Assembly (NCBI RefSeq): GCF_000212855.1
Contig: NZ_GL890993.1
Span: 112,536-176,535 of the forward strand
DNA length: 64,000 nt
Source: Streptococcus sanguinis SK355
GTDB taxonomy: Bacteria > Bacillota > Bacilli > Lactobacillales > Streptococcaceae
Direction of reading: 5' to 3'
Shown: positions 20,163-30,142 of the stretch, in pieces
Position numbering within the stretch: position 1 is the stretch's first letter
How the letters are laid out: each line of letters opens with the position of its first letter
Program-made: the position numbers and the translations under genes
The notes under the pieces: generated by a model
The model's database searches: none
What the model saw: the letters and a program-made list of their open reading frames with translations, nothing else
What the model was told of the DNA's origin: nothing

Positions 20163-21413
20163 TTAGACAAGCATATTGTAGAGTGTTTCATTTCCGTTCA
20201 GATTGATAAAGGAGGGATCGAACTGCTCAACACGGTTAATCAAAGAAGCATAATCATGCTTATCTGCCAGAGCAATACCAATGAGAACCGGACCCGTTCC
20301 CTTGCTTGCCCGTTTGATATATTCAAAACGAGTGATGTCGTCATTAGGCCCTAAAATATCATTTACGAATTCACGCAGGGCACCAGGACGCTGCGGGAAG
20401 TTAACCACAAAATAGTGCTTAATCCCATCATAAATAAGTGCCCGCTCTTCCATCTCTGGCATGCGGTTGATGTCATTATTCCCACCTGAGATAATGCAGC
20501 AGATAGTCTTCCCCTTGATAAACTCGCTCAGGACTTCCAAAGCTGCGACACTGGCAGCACCAGCTGGCTCTGCGACAATCCCTTGCTTAGAGTATAGGTC
20601 AATGATGGTCTCTGAAATAAGCCCTTCGTCTACACCAATAAGATTTTGAACATTCTTTTGTGTTACTTCATAGGTTGATGCACCGACTTTCTGGACTGCG
20701 ATACCATCCGCAAATTTATCGATTTCTTTAAGCTTGACTGGACCACCTGCTTCAAAGGCTGCTTTCATACTGCGGGCACCGTTGGCTTCCACACCAATAA
20801 CTTCAATAGTTGGCTGACTTTCTTTGATATAGGTTGAGACTCCTGATATCAGGCCGCCGCCTCCAACTGGTACCAAAACTGCATCAAAAGTAATAGCTTC
20901 TCTCTTGGCCTCATCTAAGATTTCATAGGCTACAGTCCCTTGACCAGCTTGGACATCTTCATTATCAAAAGGATCGATAAAGGTGCGATTTTCAGTCTTA
21001 GTATAATCAAGCGCTGCCTTGGCCGAAGCATCAAAGGTATCTCCAACCAATTTAATTTCCACAAATTCACCGCCAAAGAAGCGAACCTGACTAATCTTCT
21101 GCTGAGGGGTCGTGATTGGCATAAAAATGGTTGCTGGAATTTTCATTTCCTTACATGTATAGGCCACTCCTTGGGCGTGATTGCCCGCAGAAGCGCAGAC
21201 AACTCCACGCTGACGTTCCTCTTCGCTAAGTTGAGAAATAGCGTAATAAGCCCCGCGGAGTTTAAAAGAACGCACCCGCTGCATATTTTCTTTCTTCAGG
21301 TAAATTTTAGCCTGATACTTCTCTGACAAATAGTGATCGTAGTCAAGCGGTGTATTGACAACCACATCTTTTAACACTTTATGAGCATGCGTGATATCTT
21401 TTGCTCTGAGCAT
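20163..21413 (-). CDS. ilvA: Threonine dehydratase IlvA
   Basis: 416-aa PLP enzyme converting threonine to 2-oxobutanoate, the entry to isoleucine synthesis. The PLP lysine is in RSFKLRGAYYAI, the glycine loop is SGGNN, and the C-terminal ACT-like regulatory part (FPQRPGALREFVNDILG) indicates feedback control. It is last of the group ilvB-ilvN-ilvC-ilvA and is separated from ilvC by a hairpin that would reduce read-through. Confidence 0.95.
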   Translation of the reverse strand: MLRAKDITHAHKVLKDVVVNTPLDYDHYLSEKYQAKIYLKKENMQRVRSFKLRGAYYAISQLSEEERQRGVVCASAGNHAQGVAYTCKEMKIPATIFMPITTPQQKISQVRFFGGEFVEIKLVGDTFDASAKAALDYTKTENRTFIDPFDNEDVQAGQGTVAYEILDEAKREAITFDAVLVPVGGGGLISGVSTYIKESQPTIEVIGVEANGARSMKAAFEAGGPVKLKEIDKFADGIAVQKVGASTYEVTQKNVQNLIGVDEGLISETIIDLYSKQGIVAEPAGAASVAALEVLSEFIKGKTICCIISGGNNDINRMPEMEERALIYDGIKHYFVVNFPQRPGALREFVNDILGPNDDITRFEYIKRASKGTGPVLIGIALADKHDYASLINRVEQFDPSFINLNGNETLYNMLV

Positions 21414-21449
21414 GTTTCTTCCTTCCCTGTCTTTCCAGTTTATTCTCTA

Positions 21450-21490
21450 TCAAGCAAAACAAGGGGCTGGGAATTCGCATTCCAACCCCT
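21450..21490 (-). terminator. Terminator between ilvC and ilvA
   Basis: AGGGGTTGGAAT / ATTCCCAGCCCCT hairpin followed on the minus strand by TTGTTTTG. It lies within the ilv group, so ilvA may be expressed by read-through or separately. Confidence 0.6.
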
Positions 21491-21512
21491 AATGTCTTAT
21501 CTGCTCTTTATC

Positions 21513-22568
<1,056 letters not shown>

Positions 22569-22599
22569 TTAGGCGGTTTTAACAAATTAAAGGTTTGAT

Positions 22600-23076
22600 T
22601 TAATCTCGGGTAAAGCCTGTTGCCCCAGTCCGAGCAATATTTTTGATACCATATGGGCGGATGACCCGAAGCAGAGCCTCGCTCTTCTCCGCATCACCAG
22701 TCATCTGAACGGTAATGGAGCTAGGTGCTACATCCACAACTGTCGCCCGGAATGGCTGGATAATAGACAGAATCTCTGCCCGCTTATCAGCTGGAGCTGA
22801 GACCTTAACCAAAATCACTTCGCGCTCTAAGTGAGGGCGGTCCGTGATATCTCGAACCCGAATCACATCAATCTGACGATTGAGCTGCTTGATGATCTGC
22901 TCGACCTCTGCCAACGAAGCCACATCAATGATGATGGTGATACGGGAGACTTCCGGATTTTCCGTCATTCCAACTGAGATACTCTCAATATTGACCTGAC
23001 GTCTGGAAAGAACACCCGTGAAGCGGTTTAGGACACCCGAACGGTTTTGGAGTTTAGCTGTCAACATTCTACGCAT
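22600..23076 (-). CDS. ilvN: Acetolactate synthase small subunit IlvN
   Basis: 158-aa regulatory subunit with an N-terminal ACT domain (LQNRSGVLNRFTGVLSRRQVNIESI). It confers valine feedback inhibition on the catalytic subunit. It overlaps ilvB by 8 bp, implying coupled translation of the two subunits. Confidence 0.96.
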   Translation of the reverse strand: MRRMLTAKLQNRSGVLNRFTGVLSRRQVNIESISVGMTENPEVSRITIIIDVASLAEVEQIIKQLNRQIDVIRVRDITDRPHLEREVILVKVSAPADKRAEILSIIQPFRATVVDVAPSSITVQMTGDAEKSEALLRVIRPYGIKNIARTGATGFTRD

Positions 23077-24769
23077 GGAACTTCACCCCCAACATCTCAT
23101 GATTGCTCTTGCCAGCCGGCACCATTGGAAGAACGTGCTCCTTGCGAGAGATATCTACCTCGATAAACATTGGTATATCTTCCTTCAGGACTTCCAAATC
23201 CTGAACAATGGTCTCCGGATTGTCAAATTTATAAGCTTTAACACCATAAGCCTGAGCCATGAGCTGGAAATCTGGCAAAGTATCAAAGACAGACTCAGAG
23301 GTACGACCATCATAGAAAGCTTCCTGCCACTGGCGCACCATGCCTAGCGAATGATTGTTGAGCATGATGACCTTAATCGGAATCTTATAGATATTGAGAA
23401 TAGCCATCTCTTGGTTGGTCATCTGATAACCACCGTCTCCGACAAAGAGCACCACTTCCTTATCCGGATTGGCAATCTTGGCCCCAATCGCTGCTGGAAC
23501 GCCGAAGCCCATGGTTCCCAGACCGCCAGATGTTACCAGTTGGCGCTCGTTTTTGTATGGATAATATTGGGCGGTCCACATTTGGTGCTGGCCGACATCT
23601 GTTACGACGATGGCATCGCCCTTGGTCAGCTCGCCCACACGCTCAATGACAGCCTGAGGCTGGACAACACGTTCTTTCTTATCGTATGAGCGGACTCGCT
23701 CCTTGTCCTGGGTTACTTTTTCAATCCACTGGCTGGTATTGTTATGTACTTGCTCTTCATTGAGTAGCATCTGCAGGGCTTTCTTCGCATCTCCTACGAT
23801 AGGGATGTCCACACTGATAATCTTTCCAATTTCCGCTGGATCGATATCAATATGTGCTACTTTAGCATTCTTGGCAAAGGTTTTCGGATTACCGGTCAGA
23901 CGGTCATCAAAACGGCAGCCGATACTAATCATAAAGTCGGCCTCAGTCATGGCAATATTGGCTGCAAAAGAACCGTGCATTCCGCCCATACCTAAGAACA
24001 AAGGATGGTCTGTCGCAATGGTTCCCTGGCCCAACAAGGTAGTGACTACTGGAATCTGATACCGCTCCGCCAAAGCAACCAGCTCTGCTGCTGCCTCAGC
24101 ATAACTAATACCGCCTCCTGAAAGAAGAACCGGCTTTTTAGCCTTAGAAATCTGCTTGATAATCTTCTTAATCTGCAATTCATTGGGCTCAATAGTCGGC
24201 TGATAACTCGGCAGATGCAACTTGCTGTCATAGATAAAGTCCGTTTCCAGAGCGGAGACATCCTTAGGCAAATCAATAACGACTGGCCCAGGACGACCTG
24301 TCGTCGCAATGTGAATAGCTTCTGTAATGATGCGCGGAATTTCCGCCGTCTCCCGAACCTGGTAATTGTACTTTGTAATAGGGGTCGTAATACCGACAAT
24401 ATCCGCTTCCTGAAAAGCATCTTTACCGATTCCAGTCTTGGCTACTTGACCAGTAAAGACTAAAAGGGGGACGCTATCACTCATGGCATCGGCAATACCA
24501 GTAATGGCATTGGTCGCTCCCGGACCGCTGGTCACAACTGCTACTCCGATTTTCCCAGTAGACTTAGCATAGCCTTCTGCTTCGTGTACACAGCCTTGCT
24601 CATGGCGGCCTAGAATATGATGGATGCCTTCAAAACTATAAATAGCATCATAAAGCGGCAGTACTGCTCCGCCAGGATAGCCAAAAATCGTATCAACACC
24701 AAGACTCTTCAAGGTTTCTAAAACAAGCTCTGAACCTGTCTTAGGAGTTTCTAATTTGATTTTCTCCAT
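23069..24769 (-). CDS. ilvB: Acetolactate synthase large subunit IlvB
   Basis: 566-aa thiamine-diphosphate enzyme performing the first common step of branched-chain amino acid synthesis. The catalytic Glu lies in GRHEQGCVHEAEGYA, and the ThDP motif GDGGYQMTNQEMAILNIYKIPIKVIMLNN is near residue 440. First gene of the ilv group, with a short leader and a CodY-like box between promoter and start. Confidence 0.97.
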   Translation of the reverse strand: MEKIKLETPKTGSELVLETLKSLGVDTIFGYPGGAVLPLYDAIYSFEGIHHILGRHEQGCVHEAEGYAKSTGKIGVAVVTSGPGATNAITGIADAMSDSVPLLVFTGQVAKTGIGKDAFQEADIVGITTPITKYNYQVRETAEIPRIITEAIHIATTGRPGPVVIDLPKDVSALETDFIYDSKLHLPSYQPTIEPNELQIKKIIKQISKAKKPVLLSGGGISYAEAAAELVALAERYQIPVVTTLLGQGTIATDHPLFLGMGGMHGSFAANIAMTEADFMISIGCRFDDRLTGNPKTFAKNAKVAHIDIDPAEIGKIISVDIPIVGDAKKALQMLLNEEQVHNNTSQWIEKVTQDKERVRSYDKKERVVQPQAVIERVGELTKGDAIVVTDVGQHQMWTAQYYPYKNERQLVTSGGLGTMGFGVPAAIGAKIANPDKEVVLFVGDGGYQMTNQEMAILNIYKIPIKVIMLNNHSLGMVRQWQEAFYDGRTSESVFDTLPDFQLMAQAYGVKAYKFDNPETIVQDLEVLKEDIPMFIEVDISRKEHVLPMVPAGKSNHEMLGVKFHA

Positions 24770-24791
24770 TTTTCCCCTTTCATTTATTTAC

Positions 24792-24850
24792 AATTTTCTA
24801 AAAATTCAAAAAGCTTTCTACTATGATAACATTTTTGAAAAAAATTGCAA
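24792..24850 (-). promoter_or_regulatory. ilv promoter with CodY-like box
   Basis: Minus-strand -35 TTGCAA (24845-24850), 16-bp spacer, extended -10 TGT-TATCAT (24823-24828). Downstream of the start site, 24792-24806 reads AATTTTCTAAAAATT, 14 of 15 matches to the CodY consensus, positioned to block transcription. A second partial site, the palindrome GGAAAATTTTCC, lies at 24902-24913 upstream. The leader is only about 45 bases, too short for a T-box. Confidence 0.7.
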
Positions 24851-25011
24851 GCCATGCAGAATATTTTTCTACATTTTTTTAGCGATTTATCAGATGAAAA
24901 GGGAAAATTTTCCAAAGAAACCGAATAAGAGCATGCTGCTTCCATATCAGGGTTTGCCTTTTCTCTGTAAACAGGAAAACAACCTTCTTACACTATTGCT
25001 TTTATTTTCTA

Positions 25012-25040
25012 TGGACTTCCTTTTTCTTTAGTGGTATAAT
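25012..25040 (+). promoter_or_regulatory. Promoter of the small membrane protein gene
   Basis: -35 TGGACT (25012-25017), 17-bp spacer, extended -10 TGG-TATAAT (25035-25040). Confidence 0.65.
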
Positions 25041-25071
25041 AATGCTATTAATTTATCAATGGAGGTCAACA

Positions 25072-25422
25072 ATGGAGAAATTTCTTAATATTTTCAGAAG
25101 TCTTGACCGTTCTTGGCTGATTCGTCACTACATTTTTAGCTTTGCTTTTTTTGGGCTACTATTTGTTATGCTAAAAGGTTTCAGCACACCTCTTCCTGTC
25201 TGGCTTCTTTATCTGAGTTTTACGCTCTTTTATCCTTTTGCCATGTTTGTCTATGAAAGCATCGTTGATTTGATTATAGGGGACAACATTTTTCTCATTC
25301 CTGTCCTTATCATGATTATTTGGAAAATCATTCGCTTCTTTATCATCTGGCTTTTTTCCATACCTATCGGCTTGATCGGACTAATTTATCTCTACTTTTC
25401 TGTCAATCGTAAGACTGACTAA
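25072..25422 (+). CDS. Small hydrophobic membrane protein
   Basis: 116 aa, not recognised. It contains three or four hydrophobic segments (about residues 20-40, 44-62, 72-108) and little soluble sequence. The start MEKFLNIFR is chosen because GGAGG lies 8 bases upstream. It has its own promoter and lies between the ilv genes and a convergent two-component operon. No function can be assigned. Confidence 0.7.
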   Translation: MEKFLNIFRSLDRSWLIRHYIFSFAFFGLLFVMLKGFSTPLPVWLLYLSFTLFYPFAMFVYESIVDLIIGDNIFLIPVLIMIIWKIIRFFIIWLFSIPIGLIGLIYLYFSVNRKTD

Positions 25423-25487
25423 GGCTGCTTCCCTAAGACAAGCAAAAACTGTAGCAAGAATGATAATTCATTCTTAGATTATACAAA

Positions 25488-25542
25488 ACAAAAGAAACAG
25501 GTCTTCTACCTAACTATGGTATAGAAAACCTGTTTCTTTTTT
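25488..25542. terminator. Long bidirectional terminator
   Basis: AAAAGAAACAGGT...ACCTGTTTCTTTT hairpin with a long, nearly perfect stem between two convergent genes. A second hairpin, AAGAATGA/TCATTCTT, lies just before it at about 25456-25476. The rest of 25543-25669 shows nothing. Confidence 0.8.
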
Positions 25543-25669
25543 CAATTTTTTAGTTCATTATCTCTGAATGGTCGATAGCTCGCCTCCACAAGATTGGAGA
25601 TTAAAGGAAAAGAAATAATGTTTTTTCTTGATATGCCAATATATCTGATTCCTCTCAAGCTCCTACCAG

Positions 25670-26269
25670 CTATAACCAGCCTTTATCTTGCCCGATTCGG
25701 ACTGCTTCTGTTCGATTTTCAGCATCTAGCTTGGTCAAAATAGCAGACATGTAGTTGCGAACCGTTCCATTTGACAGGAAGAGTTTTTCAGCAATTTCTT
25801 TATTGGACAGGCCATCCGCTGCTGCTTGTAGGACTAGCCTCTCCTGCTGAGAGAGGGGGTTCCTACTGGTCATCAGTACCTCCATCAATTCCGGCGAATA
25901 TTCCTTTTGCCCATCTAGAACAGTGTGGATGGTCTTCATTAAATCCGCAATGCTGCGCTCTTTGAGCACATAAGCATCCACATCCGCCTTAACAGCTCGC
26001 TCAAAGTAACCCGGTCGCTTGAAGGTTGTGACGATGATGACCTTGATGTTTGGTCGATTTGCCTTGACCCATTCGAGAACGTCTAGGCCGGTCTGGTGGG
26101 GCATTTCCACGTCTAAAATAGCCACATCAACAGTTTCTGACTTGAGACAGTCAATGGCCTTCTGCCCATCCGCGGCCTGATAGACTTCTTTGACATCTGG
26201 CTGCAGCTGCAAGAGCTGAGCTAAGGCATCTCTCAGCATACTTTGATCTTCTGCTAACAAAAGTTTCAT
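25670..26269 (-). CDS. NarL/LuxR-family response regulator
   Basis: 199 aa. An N-terminal receiver domain with phosphorylation site Asp53 (AILDVEMP) is followed by a LuxR-type helix-turn-helix ([43 protein letters not shown]). It overlaps the histidine kinase gene by 4 bp. The operon order is ATPase, permease, kinase, regulator, so it most likely controls the ABC transporter upstream of it. Confidence 0.94.
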   Translation of the reverse strand: MKLLLAEDQSMLRDALAQLLQLQPDVKEVYQAADGQKAIDCLKSETVDVAILDVEMPHQTGLDVLEWVKANRPNIKVIIVTTFKRPGYFERAVKADVDAYVLKERSIADLMKTIHTVLDGQKEYSPELMEVLMTSRNPLSQQERLVLQAAADGLSNKEIAEKLFLSNGTVRNYMSAILTKLDAENRTEAVRIGQDKGWL

Positions 26270-27366
26270 GATTCCTTCCCTCCGTATGGCAATTCAATCC
26301 GAATCCGCGTCGGATTTTGACTGCTGAGAATCTCAAGCCTTCCTGACAAGGCAGACAGTCGCTCTCGAATACTATGCAACTCCCGACCAGTCAGCTTTTG
26401 AAAACCACAACCATCATCCTGAATGTCTAAAACAATTTTTTCATCTTTCTTCACTAAAGAAAACCAGCTCTTTTTAGCTTGGGCATGCTTGATGATATTG
26501 GTCGCTGCCTCCAGCAAGATCATACTGATTGTTGACTGCTGACTTGGTGGGACACTGGCAACATTGAGTTGGTTATCTATTTTTACCTGAACGCCGCTCA
26601 TCTCCAGCATGGCTCGAATGGTCACTAGTTCCTCGTCCAGAGTCCGATTCTTTAAATCGTTAATAATCCGCCGAACATCAGCCATGGACTTTTTACTAAT
26701 CTCTTGCACTTCCTGCAGTTCTTTTGCTGCCTTGTCATAGGCTTCCATCTGCAAAAACTGCTGAGCCAGCTCCGCTTTAACACTGAGCATGGCAAATGTA
26801 TGCCCTAGACTATCATGTAAGTCACGACCAATCCGATTGCGCTCATTCTCCGCCAGAAACAGATTCAGCTGGGCATTTTGCTTGACCTTTTCTTCCTTGA
26901 TTCGGTCTGCCGTCTGAATCCGATGGAGGCCAAAAGTCAAACCATCTGAAAAGAGAAAGGTTACAATAAAGAAGATCAGCTCTGCTGGACCAACATTACC
27001 CACCAAATAATTAGTCATCACAATAATGGGCTGCAAGGCAATAAAGGTCAAAAAACGCCAGGATTTAAAAGAAATATCATCTAGTTCGTAAATAAGCAGA
27101 TTGGATAGATAAAAAATGTACCAGGTAAAACCTGTATTTAGCCAGACAGAACCATAATATATGTAAGCAATCAAGAGCCACCAAGAAAAAAACTGGATAA
27201 GGCGATCGTTACTTAACAAGACCGCATAGTAAGCCACAACAAAAATAGCTGTCCAGAACAAGAGGAAAAGCGGGTATTCCCCGCTAATCACTCCCGCAAC
27301 TGGAAAGATAATAAAGACCAGCGCAATATGAAACATATAGTGGACTTGTTTAAGTTTTTCCCACAT
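26266..27366 (-). CDS. DesK-type sensor histidine kinase
   Basis: 366 aa. About five or six membrane helices occupy residues 8-150 without a large extracellular loop, so it probably senses the membrane or a partner protein. The HisKA_3 dimerisation motif [20 protein letters not shown] carries the phospho-acceptor His184. The HATPase domain is short, with the motif DDGCGF. It overlaps the response regulator by 4 bp and is 4 bp from the permease gene. Confidence 0.92.
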   Translation of the reverse strand: MWEKLKQVHYMFHIALVFIIFPVAGVISGEYPLFLLFWTAIFVVAYYAVLLSNDRLIQFFSWWLLIAYIYYGSVWLNTGFTWYIFYLSNLLIYELDDISFKSWRFLTFIALQPIIVMTNYLVGNVGPAELIFFIVTFLFSDGLTFGLHRIQTADRIKEEKVKQNAQLNLFLAENERNRIGRDLHDSLGHTFAMLSVKAELAQQFLQMEAYDKAAKELQEVQEISKKSMADVRRIINDLKNRTLDEELVTIRAMLEMSGVQVKIDNQLNVASVPPSQQSTISMILLEAATNIIKHAQAKKSWFSLVKKDEKIVLDIQDDGCGFQKLTGRELHSIRERLSALSGRLEILSSQNPTRIRIELPYGGKES

Positions 27367-27370
27367 GAAT

Positions 27371-28105
27371 TTATTTTACCTCAATTCGCTTTTTGAGCTG
27401 CAGCACAAGAATGCCGACCAAAACCGTATAAATCAGAACAATCAAAGCAGCCTTGCCATTAAACTGATGGTGTTCTAGATAAGAAGACACAACCTGCATC
27501 AGTTGATAACTTGGCGTCAACTTACCGATTGGCTGGAGCCATTTTGGAAACATAGTCAGAGGGAACCATAGACCTCCTAGAACAGCCAGTGCCATATAGA
27601 CGATATTGCCCACTACAGACATGAGCTGAGCACTTGGCAAGAGACTGACCAATACACCCATAGCAATAAAGACCACACTTCCTACCAGAAGGATCACGGC
27701 AATAAGAAGCCAGTCTACCATTGGTAGATTAACCCCGCGAACAAAATGCCCAATCGAGAAGACTACGATGATAGAAAGCATAAAAGTCAACAGCGTACTG
27801 CAAAGCTTTGATATATAATATTTTACCATAGAAATCGGTGAATGCTGAATCATTTTTTGCCAGTTATTATTTTTATCAGACTGCAAAGTGCTTGGAATGC
27901 TAAAGAAGGCACTAGACATGATACTAAAAAGAGTCATAGAGAAGAGATAGCCTCGAAGTACAGGTTCAGGCGTATCACTTCCAGACATCATTCCTGAGAA
28001 AATCAGGTAAAAGACGCTGGGCAAACCAATAGACAAGAGATAATAAGCAGCCTGCCGTTTCATTAAAATCAACTCAATCTTCATTAGACTTGCCATATTT
28101 TTCAT
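27371..28105 (-). CDS. ABC-2 type transporter permease
   Basis: 244 aa with six predicted membrane helices, typical of ABC-2 exporters for drugs or peptides. The start MKNMASLMKIELIL is placed 10 bp after the ATPase stop with a GGAGAG site; the frame stays open to 28237 but that would run deep into the ATPase gene. Together with the ATPase and two-component system it resembles self-regulated drug or bacteriocin efflux modules. Confidence 0.9.
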   Translation of the reverse strand: MKNMASLMKIELILMKRQAAYYLLSIGLPSVFYLIFSGMMSGSDTPEPVLRGYLFSMTLFSIMSSAFFSIPSTLQSDKNNNWQKMIQHSPISMVKYYISKLCSTLLTFMLSIIVVFSIGHFVRGVNLPMVDWLLIAVILLVGSVVFIAMGVLVSLLPSAQLMSVVGNIVYMALAVLGGLWFPLTMFPKWLQPIGKLTPSYQLMQVVSSYLEHHQFNGKAALIVLIYTVLVGILVLQLKKRIEVK

Positions 28106-28115
28106 GATTACTCTC

Positions 28116-28991
28116 CTATTCTTGTGTCGTTTCAAAAATACTATCCAAGAGGGTACGGTTACGTACTTCAATCTCTTCGATTGTACAGCCGTGTTCCTGC
28201 AGAACCTGCCAGACCCGTCCAGCATCTCTAGTAGCAAAAGATAAAGCCTTTTGCTTGATTTCTAAATCAGTCACATTATCCAGTTTTTCCAGCACAGACT
28301 GATAAGTCAGCGGCAAGGTAAAGTGTTTTTCCTGCTCCTCACTGCGCATGGCATAAGGCGTCGTGTCCCGAATCAACTCGCCCTTGTGCAGCACCAAAAT
28401 CCGATCTGCCGTATGCTCGACTTCTTCGATATAGTGCGAAGAATAAACGATGGTCACTCCCTGCTGCTTGAGCTGATTAACAATTTCCCAGAAATGCTGA
28501 CGAGTGGAGGTGTCCATAGCTGAAGTCGGTTCATCCAAGAATAGAATCTTAGGACGGCCAATCAAACTCAGAACAAAAGAGAAGAGACGTTTTTGTCCAC
28601 CAGACAGCTTGCTGGCCAACTGATTCTTTTGCTTGTCTGTAAATTGCAGCAAGCCATCAATTTCTTGATTGGACAGACTATTTGGATAAATCGCTTGGAA
28701 GAAAGTCAAGAGTTCCTTGACTTTCAAATCCTCCACCACTGTATTTTCCTGTGGTAAAATCGCTACCGACTGCTTGAGATGATTGTCAGTTGGTTTGAGC
28801 CCCTGAATTGTTGCCTGACCTGCTGTCAGAAACTTATCGCCCAACAAACAGTCCATGAGAGTCGTTTTCCCTGCTCCATTGGGACCAATCAAGGCTACAC
28901 AGTCACCTTGGGAGATTTCAAAGGAAATATCCTTTAAAATCTCCTTACCGCGAATGCTTTTAGAAAGCTTCTTTACTTCAATCAGTTCCAT
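28116..28991 (-). CDS. ABC transporter ATP-binding protein
   Basis: 291 aa. Walker A GPNGAGKTT, signature LSGGQKRLF and Walker B KILFLDEPTSAMD are intact; the C-terminal part is a DrrA-like extension. The start MELIEVKKLSK follows an AGGAGC site. It is the first gene of the exporter/two-component operon, and a structured inverted repeat lies upstream. Confidence 0.93.
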   Translation of the reverse strand: MELIEVKKLSKSIRGKEILKDISFEISQGDCVALIGPNGAGKTTLMDCLLGDKFLTAGQATIQGLKPTDNHLKQSVAILPQENTVVEDLKVKELLTFFQAIYPNSLSNQEIDGLLQFTDKQKNQLASKLSGGQKRLFSFVLSLIGRPKILFLDEPTSAMDTSTRQHFWEIVNQLKQQGVTIVYSSHYIEEVEHTADRILVLHKGELIRDTTPYAMRSEEQEKHFTLPLTYQSVLEKLDNVTDLEIKQKALSFATRDAGRVWQVLQEHGCTIEEIEVRNRTLLDSIFETTQE

Positions 28992-29133
28992 TTTGCTCCT
29001 CCTTTGATCTGATAACCGCATCTGCGTCTGCCCCTTGTTTTTTTGTAATCATCCAAGCCTAGGGCCGGAAGAAGAACAAAGGCCAAATGCTTTTTTAATT
29101 CTTACAGCAAACTTTTATCATGTTGTTAACTAT

Positions 29134-29197
29134 ATTATAAGGCAAAGAGATTTTTCCTACTAGTTGATTTTGTCACCAGCTGACATGACAAATGTCA
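29134..29197 (-). promoter_or_regulatory. Candidate promoter and operator of the exporter/two-component operon
   Basis: A minus-strand -10 TATAAT (29134-29139) lacks a good -35. About 32-58 bp upstream of it, 29171-29197 holds four TGTCA/TGACA half-sites: TGTCA-CCAGC-TGACA followed by TGACA-AA-TGTCA. This spacing upstream of a weak promoter suits activation by the operon's own NarL-type regulator. The role is inferred. Confidence 0.45.
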
Positions 29198-29271
29198 CTA
29201 TTCTGCTTTTAGAGCACAAAGCTAGCAAATATTGGAATAACCTGATTGTATCCCTTCTGCATGAAGACACG

Positions 29272-29306
29272 AAAAAAGCCGGCCCCCCTCGTTGAGAGGC
29301 GCCGAC
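29272..29306 (-). terminator. Strong GC-rich terminator
   Basis: GTCGGCGCCTCTC / GAGGGGGGCCGGC stem with one mismatch and an AACG-type loop, followed by six T on the minus strand. It probably ends the lipoprotein transcript from 29425. Confidence 0.8.
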
Positions 29307-29424
29307 TAGTTGTATGTCTGTTGCAATTTAGATAGAATCTAAACTTAAAGCAGCCTAATCTAAAAAATTTTTTAATAGACTAGCTACTCAATTTGCAAGA
29401 TGAGAGACAAACGCTTTTTTAACT

Positions 29425-30033
29425 TTAGCTCTGTCCCTCTTCTTTGAGACCATTGAGCTTCAGACTCAGAATAAACATCTCAGGTGTAATATCCTTAATG
29501 TCCTTCAGTCCAAAACCTTGGAAGAAACTGTTCTTTTCCACCTCTCCGACATTGACCTTTTGCAAATCAATTTCAATCAAGGTCTGCAATTTCTTCTCTG
29601 CCGTAACTGAATAATCAATATTAACACCTTCCAAACTCTTAGCTGCTACATAGTTTGAATCAGACTGCATTCCTTCACGAATGATAGTCGTCATTTCCTC
29701 TGGAGTCAAGGTAGCTGAAGCTGCACTAGCTTCTTCTGGTAAAGAAGTAAGCAATTCCATCCGAAGATTCAAGATTTTCTTACCCTGATAGGTAATGGTG
29801 TCACGATGGTGAATGCCCTCAATGTCTCCAACTAAGGTCTTAGAGATAACCTCTGTACTTTCAGAAGAAGAACTGGATGATTGACTAGAGTTGGAGCTAG
29901 AGCTGGATTTAGTCCGCCTAGAAGAAGCAGCTGATTCAGAAGAATGTCTAGGGCGATGCTTGCTAAAGTTAGGAAACACGCAGCCCGTCAAGAGCACCGA
30001 AACAGAAATAACAAGAATGAAAAATTTTTTCAT
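29425..30033 (-). CDS. Lipoprotein, DUF1307/YehR-like
   Basis: 202 aa. A lipoprotein signal peptide ends in L-L-T-G-C (Cys18), followed by a Ser-rich linker (about residues 30-62) and a compact domain (TYQGKKILNLRMELLTSL..., EEMTTIIREGM) resembling the DUF1307/YehR lipoproteins. The role of this family is unknown. It has its own promoter and a downstream terminator, so it is monocistronic. Confidence 0.8.
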   Translation of the reverse strand: MKKFFILVISVSVLLTGCVFPNFSKHRPRHSSESAASSRRTKSSSSSNSSQSSSSSSESTEVISKTLVGDIEGIHHRDTITYQGKKILNLRMELLTSLPEEASAASATLTPEEMTTIIREGMQSDSNYVAAKSLEGVNIDYSVTAEKKLQTLIEIDLQKVNVGEVEKNSFFQGFGLKDIKDITPEMFILSLKLNGLKEEGQS

Positions 30034-30063
30034 AGTTCACCTTTTTTACTTTTTATTTGTTAC

Positions 30064-30092
30064 AGTATAACATAATACCAGTTTCTTGTCTA
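30064..30092 (-). promoter_or_regulatory. Promoter of the DUF1307-like lipoprotein gene
   Basis: Minus-strand -35 TAGACA (30087-30092), 17-bp spacer, extended -10 TGT-TATACT (30064-30069). Confidence 0.65.
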
Positions 30093-30111
30093 AGTATTTT
30101 CCACAAAATGA

Positions 30112-30139
30112 CAAAAGGCAACCTTTCGATTGCCTTTTT
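30112..30139 (-). terminator. Terminator after fakA
   Basis: AAAGGCAA/TTGCCTTT hairpin with a short T run immediately after the gene. Confidence 0.7.
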
Positions 30140-30142
30140 ATG

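Noticed and set aside
24770-24850. T-box or peptide-leader attenuator before ilvB
   Set aside because: The predicted leader is only about 45 bases and shows no T-box motif or Ile/Leu/Val codon run; a CodY-like box explains control better.
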